A stretch of 11,923 nucleotides of DNA from Actinomycetota bacterium (GTDB lineage Bacteria; Actinomycetota; Acidimicrobiia; IMCC26256; JACDBD01). The notes beneath the pieces were generated by a model. The model searched no databases and was not told where the DNA came from. It worked only from the letters and a program-made list of their open reading frames with translations. Of this stretch, positions 7,137 to 11,923 are shown piece after piece (the first letter of the stretch is position 1; each line of letters begins with the position of its first letter). A program made the position numbers and the translations under genes. The DNA is taken from positions 1 to 11,923 of the forward strand of contig JACDBD010000328.1 in NCBI GenBank assembly GCA_013695115.1, given 5' to 3'.

Positions 7137-9141
7137 TTCGCTCGCTCGCTACGGCGCGGGATACCTGCGCCGTGGGCGCTCGCTCGCGGGCGAGCGACCT
7201 TCGCTTCCTCCGGTCGCTCCGGTCGCCGCGCGGCGGCGAACCGGTTCGGGTGTGCGGCAGTCGCCTCGCCGCCCGAGGAGCGCCCGGGTCCGCGCGAGTC
7301 CTCAGCGCCGCAGACGCACCACCGCGCCGAAGCGTCGCGCCCGCAAGGCCGCGCCCCGTGCCGTCAAGCCGGCGTCGCCGCGACGCCGGCTGATCGGGCT
7401 GCTCTGCGTCACCCTCCTGGCCTTCGTCGCCATCGGCGCGCGCCTCGTCGAGGTGCAGGGATTCGACCGGGACCAGTACTCGCGCCTCGGACTCGACCAG
7501 CGGCTGCGTACGGTAGAGCTGGCGGCCGAGCGGGGCAGCATCTTCGACCGCAACGGCGCCGACCTGGCCGTGTCGGTGCAGCAACAGACCGTCTGGGCCG
7601 ACCCTCGCGTCATCAACGATCCGGTCGGGTACGCGGCCAAGCTCGCGCCCGTGGTCGGCGTCGACGAGAACGAGCTCCGAGCCAAGCTGGGCCAGAACGA
7701 CAAGGCGTTCGTCTACGTCGCCCGTAAGGTCGACGACGATACCGCCGCCCGGGTCCGCGAGCTCGCGCTCCCCGGCGTCGACTTCGTGCCCGAGTCCGAG
7801 CGCTTCTACCCGTCCGAGACGCTGGCCGGCCCCGTGCTCGGCTTCGTTGGCACCGACAACGACGGCCTCGGCGGTCTCGAATCCGCCTACGAGGACGCGC
7901 TTGCCGGCCACCCGGGTGAAGTCGTGGTCGAGCGCGACCCCCAGGGCCGCGAGATCCCGAACGGCGAGCGCCGGGTCGCGCAGTCCGAGCGGGGCAGCGA
8001 CCTCGTGCTGACCATCGACCAGTCGCTCCAGTTCGAGGCCGAGCGGGTGCTGGTCGAGGAAGTCGCCGCGGTCAAGGCCAAGGGTGGGCTGGCGATCGTG
8101 GTCGACGTGCAGACCGGCGACGTGCTCGCGATGGCCAATGTCGAGGGCGCCACCGCGGAGTACCCGGCGCGCCCTGCGCCGGCGAGCGCGCCGAACCGAT
8201 CGGTGACTGACGTGTACGAGCCCGGGTCCACCAACAAGGTCATCACGGTGTCGGGCGCGCTGGAGGAGGGCAACGTCACCCCCGGGACCTGGTACGAGGT
8301 GCCGGCCGAGCTCGTTTTCGAGGACGAGACGGGCCGGTACGAGTTCGAGGACGTCGAGTCCCACCCCACCGCGATGACCGTGGCCGACATCGTCCGTGAG
8401 TCGTCGAACGTCGGGACCATCCTCATCGCCCGGAGTCTCGGACGCGACAGCTTCGACGGGTACTTGCGGGGTTTCGGCTTCGGTCAGCCGACCACGCTGG
8501 GGTTCCCGGGAGAATCGCCCGGCATCCTGCTCCCGGTCTCCGACTACAACGACACCAGCATGGCGTCAATGCCGATCGGCAGCGGGATCGCGGTCACGGC
8601 CATGCAGATGCTCGACGTGTACACGACGCTGGCGAACAACGGAGCGTCCCGGTCGCCGCGCCTCGTCGCGGCGACGATCGGGCCCGACGGGACCCGCCAC
8701 GACGAACCGGTCGCGGAATCGCACCAGGTCGTCTCGCCCGACACCGCGGTCGCGATGCGCCTGCTGCTCGAGTCGGTGGTCACCGGTGGGACCGGTAGCC
8801 TCGCCGCGATCCCCGGCTACCGGGTCGCGGGTAAGACCGGGACCGCGCGTAAGCCGCCCTACGAGAAGCCGCCGTACAAGTACGTCGCGTCGTTCGCCGG
8901 CTTCGCGCCGGCCGAGTCGCCCCGGCTCGCCGCCATCGTCGTCCTCGACGAGCCCCGTTCGTCGTACTACGGCGGGCAGGTGGCCGCGCCGATCTTCTCC
9001 CGGATCATGCAGTACGCGCTGCGGCTCGAGCGGGTCCCGCCTAGCACGCCGGCGTCGCCTGCACGCGCACCCGTTCCGGCGGCTGCCACCCCGCCGACTA
9101 CGCCGCCGACCGACCCCGATAGCCTGAACGACTCGCAATGA
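7129..9141 (+). CDS. ftsI: FtsI (PBP3-type) septal peptidoglycan transpeptidase
   Basis: A 670-residue class B penicillin-binding protein that cross-links peptidoglycan at the division septum with FtsW. One membrane segment lies at about 88-104. The PBP dimerisation domain follows, beginning around RGSIFDRNG (135-143). The transpeptidase domain has SxxK as S367-T-N-K370 in EPGSTNK, SxN as S425-S-N427, and KTG at 569-571 in AGKTGTA. All three active-site motifs are intact. The C-terminal tail (about 636-670) is Pro/Ala/Thr-rich, with no PASTA repeats. The TTG start overlaps the ftsL stop by eight bases, with GAAGG at 7112-7116 twelve bases upstream. The first 85 codons are strongly basic and low complexity and include clustered palindromes, so the true start could be further in (for example GTG at 7252, which has no clear ribosome binding site). 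Confidence 0.96.
   Translation: MSDSLARYGAGYLRRGRSLAGERPSLPPVAPVAARRRTGSGVRQSPRRPRSARVRASPQRRRRTTAPKRRARKAAPRAVKPASPRRRLIGLLCVTLLAFVAIGARLVEVQGFDRDQYSRLGLDQRLRTVELAAERGSIFDRNGADLAVSVQQQTVWADPRVINDPVGYAAKLAPVVGVDENELRAKLGQNDKAFVYVARKVDDDTAARVRELALPGVDFVPESERFYPSETLAGPVLGFVGTDNDGLGGLESAYEDALAGHPGEVVVERDPQGREIPNGERRVAQSERGSDLVLTIDQSLQFEAERVLVEEVAAVKAKGGLAIVVDVQTGDVLAMANVEGATAEYPARPAPASAPNRSVTDVYEPGSTNKVITVSGALEEGNVTPGTWYEVPAELVFEDETGRYEFEDVESHPTAMTVADIVRESSNVGTILIARSLGRDSFDGYLRGFGFGQPTTLGFPGESPGILLPVSDYNDTSMASMPIGSGIAVTAMQMLDVYTTLANNGASRSPRLVAATIGPDGTRHDEPVAESHQVVSPDTAVAMRLLLESVVTGGTGSLAAIPGYRVAGKTGTARKPPYEKPPYKYVASFAGFAPAESPRLAAIVVLDEPRSSYYGGQVAAPIFSRIMQYALRLERVPPSTPASPARAPVPAAATPPTTPPTDPDSLNDSQ
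7151..7235. repeat. Cluster of three inverted repeats in the 5' end of ftsI
   Basis: ACGGCGC (7151-7157) with GCGCCGT (7167-7173) gives a seven-pair stem and a nine-base loop. TCGCTCGC (7180-7187) with GCGAGCGA (7190-7197) gives eight-base arms two bases apart. CGCCGCGCGGCG (7224-7235) is a perfect 12-base palindrome. They fall within the first 36 codons of the annotated gene, just after the ftsL stop. Confidence 0.5.
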
Positions 9142-9173
9142 CCGGCTCGCAATGACTGGCCAGCGATGAATGG
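9132..9173 (+). repeat. Three 14-base tandem units at the ftsI-murE junction
   Basis: Units are CTCGCAATGACCGG (9132-9145), CTCGCAATGACTGG (9146-9159, 13 of 14 identical) and a degenerate CCAGCGATGAATGG (9160-9173, 10 of 14 identical to unit 2). Each contains ATGA. The result is a chain: the ftsI stop overlaps the ATG of a five-codon ORF (MTGSQ, 9138-9155), whose stop overlaps the ATG of a second five-codon ORF (MTGQR, 9152-9169), whose stop overlaps the murE ATG. No Shine-Dalgarno is visible before murE, which fits termination-reinitiation. Confidence 0.8.
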
Positions 9174-10677
9174 GCGGAAAACCCCGGGCGTGCGTTTGCG
9201 AGAGCTCCTCACGGATGTCGACGTCCTGGAGTGGTCGGGCGATCCGGGAGTCGAGATCGACGCGATCGTCCACGACAGCCACGAGGTGTCGCCGGCCGCC
9301 TGCTTCGCGTGTATCCCCGGCGCGGTCACCGACGGCCACGAGCACGCGCCCGCGGCCGTTGCCGCCGGCGCGGTGGCGTTACTGGTAGAGCGCCCCCTCG
9401 CCCTGGACGCCAGCCAGGCCCGGGTGGCCGCGGTCCGGCCCGCGCTGGGCCCGGCCGCGGCCCGCTTCTACGACTTCCCGTCGCGAGCGCTGCGGTGCCT
9501 GGGCGTCACCGGCACCAACGGCAAGACGACGACGACCTACCTGCTCGAAGCGATCGCGCGGGCCGCGGGCGACCGGGCCGGCGTGATTGGCACGGTGGGC
9601 GCCCGCATCGCCGGACACCAGGTGCCGGAGGAGCGCACGACGCCGGAGGCGACCGAGCTCCAGGCGCTCCTGGCGCGCATGCGCGACGCCGGAGTCGCCA
9701 CGGTGGCGATGGAGGTGTCGTCCCACGCCCTCGACCAGCACCGCGTCGACGGCACCTGGTTCGCGGCGGTGGGCTTCACCAACCTCTCGCACGAGCATCT
9801 CGACTACCACGGCACAGTGGAGAGGTACTTCGAGGCCAAGGCGGGTTTGTTCGACCCGGCGCGGACGGCGGCGGCGGCGGTGAACGTCGACGACCCCCAC
9901 GGCCGAGAGCTCGCTCCGCGGGCACGCGCGGCCGGGATCCCGACGCTGACGTTCTCGTCATCGGGCGGCCCGGCGGATCTCGCGGCCGAGGATCTCGACC
10001 TCGGGTCGGCCGGGAACCGGTTCGTGCTCGTCGACCGGCGCGCCGGAGGCTCGGGCAGGCGGGTGCAGATCCGCACTGGGCTCGTCGGCCGGTTCAACGT
10101 CGAGAACGCGCTTGCCGCCGCCACCATCGCGCTGGCGGGAGGGCTCGAGATCGACGCCATCGCGGCCGGGCTGGCCGACCCTGACGTTGTGGTGCCGGGC
10201 CGGCTCGAGCGGGTCGACGGCGGCCAGCCGTTCACCGTGCTCGTGGACTACGCCCATACGCCGGACGCGCTGGCCCGGGTCCTCGACGTGGCCCGGGCGA
10301 TCTCGGGGGCGGGGCGGGTCCTCGTGGTCTTCGGCTGCGGCGGCGACCGCGACCGCGAGAAGCGGCCGCTCATGGGACAGGCCGCGGGCCGGCTCGCCGA
10401 CCTCACCGTCCTCACGTCCGACAACCCCCGATCCGAAGCCCCGGACGCCATTGCCGCGGCGGTCGCGGCCGGACTGCGCGACGAAGGCGCCCGGTTCGCC
10501 CTCGAGCTCGACCGGCGAGCCGCCATTCGCTACGCGCTGTCCGAAGCGCGCGCCGGCGACGTCGTGGTGATCGCGGGGAAGGGTCACGAGGTCGGGCAGA
10601 CCGCGCTCGGCGTCACCAGCCCGTTCGACGACCGCATCGTCGCCCGCGAAGAGCTCGAGGCACTCGGATGCGCCTGA
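9166..10677 (+). CDS. murE: MurE, UDP-MurNAc-L-Ala-D-Glu:meso-diaminopimelate ligase
   Basis: MurE is a cytoplasmic ATP-dependent ligase that adds the third residue to the peptidoglycan peptide. The 503-residue protein has the P-loop GTNGKTTT (residues 116-123), TTPE (158-161) and SSH (185-187) for the UDP-MurNAc peptide, HLDYHGT (211-217), the presumed carbamylated Lys225 in EAKAGLF, DYAHTPDAL (361-369), FGCGGDRDREKR (389-400), and GKGHE (471-475). DNPR at 419-422 followed by SEAP is the signature of meso-diaminopimelate-adding enzymes; lysine-adding ones differ here. The ATG at 9166 has no visible Shine-Dalgarno and lies at the end of an ATGA chain coming from ftsI; GTG at 9190 is a weaker alternative. 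It overlaps murF by ten bases. Confidence 0.98.
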   Translation: MNGRKTPGVRLRELLTDVDVLEWSGDPGVEIDAIVHDSHEVSPAACFACIPGAVTDGHEHAPAAVAAGAVALLVERPLALDASQARVAAVRPALGPAAARFYDFPSRALRCLGVTGTNGKTTTTYLLEAIARAAGDRAGVIGTVGARIAGHQVPEERTTPEATELQALLARMRDAGVATVAMEVSSHALDQHRVDGTWFAAVGFTNLSHEHLDYHGTVERYFEAKAGLFDPARTAAAAVNVDDPHGRELAPRARAAGIPTLTFSSSGGPADLAAEDLDLGSAGNRFVLVDRRAGGSGRRVQIRTGLVGRFNVENALAAATIALAGGLEIDAIAAGLADPDVVVPGRLERVDGGQPFTVLVDYAHTPDALARVLDVARAISGAGRVLVVFGCGGDRDREKRPLMGQAAGRLADLTVLTSDNPRSEAPDAIAAAVAAGLRDEGARFALELDRRAAIRYALSEARAGDVVVIAGKGHEVGQTALGVTSPFDDRIVAREELEALGCA

Positions 10678-11923
10678 CCGCGACGGAGGTCGCCGACGCC
10701 ACGGGAGGCGAGATCGTCGCCGGTGTCGCCGACGCGGTCGCGGGCTCGTTCACCATCGATTCGCGCACGACCGAGCCGGGAGCCTGTTTCGTCGCATTGG
10801 TCGCCGAACGCGACGGGCACGACTTCGTCGGCGATGCGTTCGGGCGGGGCGCGACCGTGGCGCTCGTCGGGCGGGCCGTCGACCTCCCTGAGGGTCGCGA
10901 GCCGCGCGCACTGATCCGTGTAGCCGACCCGCTGGCCGGGCTCGGCGCGCTCGGGCAACTCGCTCGCGAGCGCCTGGCGGACGCGACCGTCGTGGGGATC
11001 ACCGGCTCGGCGGGGAAGACCGCCACCAAGGATCTCGTCGCCGCGGCCGTGCGTCGGACCCGACGCCTGACCGCCAGCCCGGTGTCGTTCAACAACGAGG
11101 CCGGCGTCCCGCTCACGCTCCTCGGTGCCGAAGGCGACACCGAGGTCGTCGTGGCGGAGATGGGCGCGCGCTTCGCGGGGAACATCGCCGACCTGTGCGC
11201 CATCGCCCGCCCGAGCGTCGGCGTCATCACCAACATCGGCCTCGCCCACGCCGGCCTGCTCGGCGGCCGCGCCGGCGTGGCGACAGTGAAAGGTGAGCTG
11301 CTCGAGGCGCTCCCACCGGACGGCCTCGCGATCCTCGACGCCGGCGACGAGTACACGTCCGACCTGGCGCGCCGGACCGCCGCCCGGGTGGTGCGGGTGG
11401 GGCTCGGCGCCGGCGCGACCCCCCACGCCAACTCGACCGACGTGCGGGCGACCGATGTGGTGCTCGACGAGCAGCTGCGACCGTCGTTCCACCTCATGAC
11501 GCCGGGAGGTGCGGTTGGCGTCCGGCTGAACGTTCGCGGGGAGCACCAGGTGCTCAACGCCACGATGGCGGCGGCGGTCGCGCTCGAGGTAGGCGTCCCG
11601 CTCGACGAGATCGCCGCCGGCCTGGCCGAAGCCGAGAGCGCCCCCTGGCGCATGGAGCTCACGCAGACACCCGGCGGCGTGGCGATCCTCAACGACGCCT
11701 ACAACGCCAGCCCCACCTCGACGGTGGCCGCGCTGCGCGCGCTGGCCCGGCTCCCGGTCACCGGCCGGCGCATGGCCGTACTGGGGGGGATGCGCGAGCT
11801 CGGCGCCGAGGCCGACGCCGCCCACGCCGACGTCGGCCGGGTCGCGGTCGAGTGCGGCGTCGACTTGCTGGTGGTCGTGGGCGCGGCGGCCCGACCCGTC
11901 GGCTCAGGCGCGCGGGCGGCGGC
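10668..11923 (+). CDS. murF: MurF, UDP-MurNAc-tripeptide:D-Ala-D-Ala ligase, 3' end outside window
   Basis: MurF adds the D-Ala-D-Ala dipeptide, completing the cytoplasmic UDP-MurNAc-pentapeptide. 418 codons are visible and the frame is open at the right edge; the family is usually about 450-500 residues, so only the end is missing. Motifs are DSRTTEPGACFVAL (31-44), P-loop GITGSAGKT (110-118), SFNNEAGVPLTLL (140-152), EMGAR (164-168), TNIGLAHAG (188-196), presumed carbamylated Lys208 in VKGEL, APWRME (325-330), NDAYNASPTS (342-351) and AVLGGMRELG (370-379). The last usually reads LGDM; here Gly replaces Asp. The ATG overlaps the end of murE by ten bases, with GAGG at 10657-10660 seven bases upstream. 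The G-run at 11783-11789 lies in this motif and stays in frame. Confidence 0.96.
   Translation, partial: MRLTATEVADATGGEIVAGVADAVAGSFTIDSRTTEPGACFVALVAERDGHDFVGDAFGRGATVALVGRAVDLPEGREPRALIRVADPLAGLGALGQLARERLADATVVGITGSAGKTATKDLVAAAVRRTRRLTASPVSFNNEAGVPLTLLGAEGDTEVVVAEMGARFAGNIADLCAIARPSVGVITNIGLAHAGLLGGRAGVATVKGELLEALPPDGLAILDAGDEYTSDLARRTAARVVRVGLGAGATPHANSTDVRATDVVLDEQLRPSFHLMTPGGAVGVRLNVRGEHQVLNATMAAAVALEVGVPLDEIAAGLAEAESAPWRMELTQTPGGVAILNDAYNASPTSTVAALRALARLPVTGRRMAVLGGMRELGAEADAAHADVGRVAVECGVDLLVVVGAAARPVGSGARAA

Noticed and set aside
6982..8364. Open reading frame of 460 codons on the minus strand opposite ftsL and ftsI
   Set aside because: Shadow of real genes with intact motifs; no recognisable domain in the translated product.
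10961..10972. 12-base palindrome CGCTCGCGAGCG inside murF
   Set aside because: Lies in well-conserved coding sequence and is expected by chance at this GC content.
10584..11825. Open reading frame of 413 codons on the minus strand opposite murE and murF
   Set aside because: Shadow frame; composition is that of reverse-complemented GC-rich coding sequence and murF is intact on the plus strand.

Overview
The window is GC-rich chromosomal DNA from a bacterium, almost certainly an actinomycetote. The reasons are the very high GC content, GTG/TTG start codons, TANNNT-type -10 boxes, a MoxR/DUF58/transglutaminase cluster next to the division and cell wall (dcw) cluster, and an actinobacterial-style HNH protein just upstream of mraZ. 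A class such as Acidimicrobiia is possible but is only my guess. MurE carries the DNPR signature of enzymes that add meso-diaminopimelate, so the peptidoglycan is probably of the meso-DAP type.

Left third (1-3784, minus strand): a tightly packed operon read right to left. It encodes a MoxR AAA+ ATPase, a DUF58 protein, and a membrane-anchored transglutaminase-like protein cut by the left edge of the window. Spacing is 3 bases between the first two genes and a 52-base overlap between the last two. The set probably acts at the cell envelope, but its substrate is unknown.

Middle (3785-5042): a divergent promoter region, an 83-residue protein of unknown function that may be translated from a leaderless mRNA, an HNH nuclease-family gene with its own well-formed promoter, and then the mraZ promoter. 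That promoter overlaps a 10-base-period array of TGG repeats that looks like a MraZ operator.

Right half (5043-11923, plus strand): the start of the dcw cluster, in the order mraZ, rsmH (mraW), ftsL, ftsI, murE, murF (cut by the right edge). From rsmH to murF the genes overlap or are separated by 24 bases, so they are probably one translationally coupled operon. MraZ would regulate the promoter, RsmH methylates 16S rRNA, FtsL and FtsI build the septum, and MurE and MurF add the third residue and the D-Ala-D-Ala dipeptide to the UDP-MurNAc peptide.

The least ordinary structures are non-coding. The 181-base mraZ-rsmH gap holds a perfect 22-base inverted repeat (26 contiguous pairs with inner extensions). 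It encloses smaller hairpins and ends at the rsmH ribosome binding site, which suggests a structured leader RNA. The ftsI-murE junction is made of 14-base tandem repeats that create a chain of three ATGA stop/start overlaps through two five-codon ORFs. No tRNA, rRNA, CRISPR array or insertion sequence was seen.
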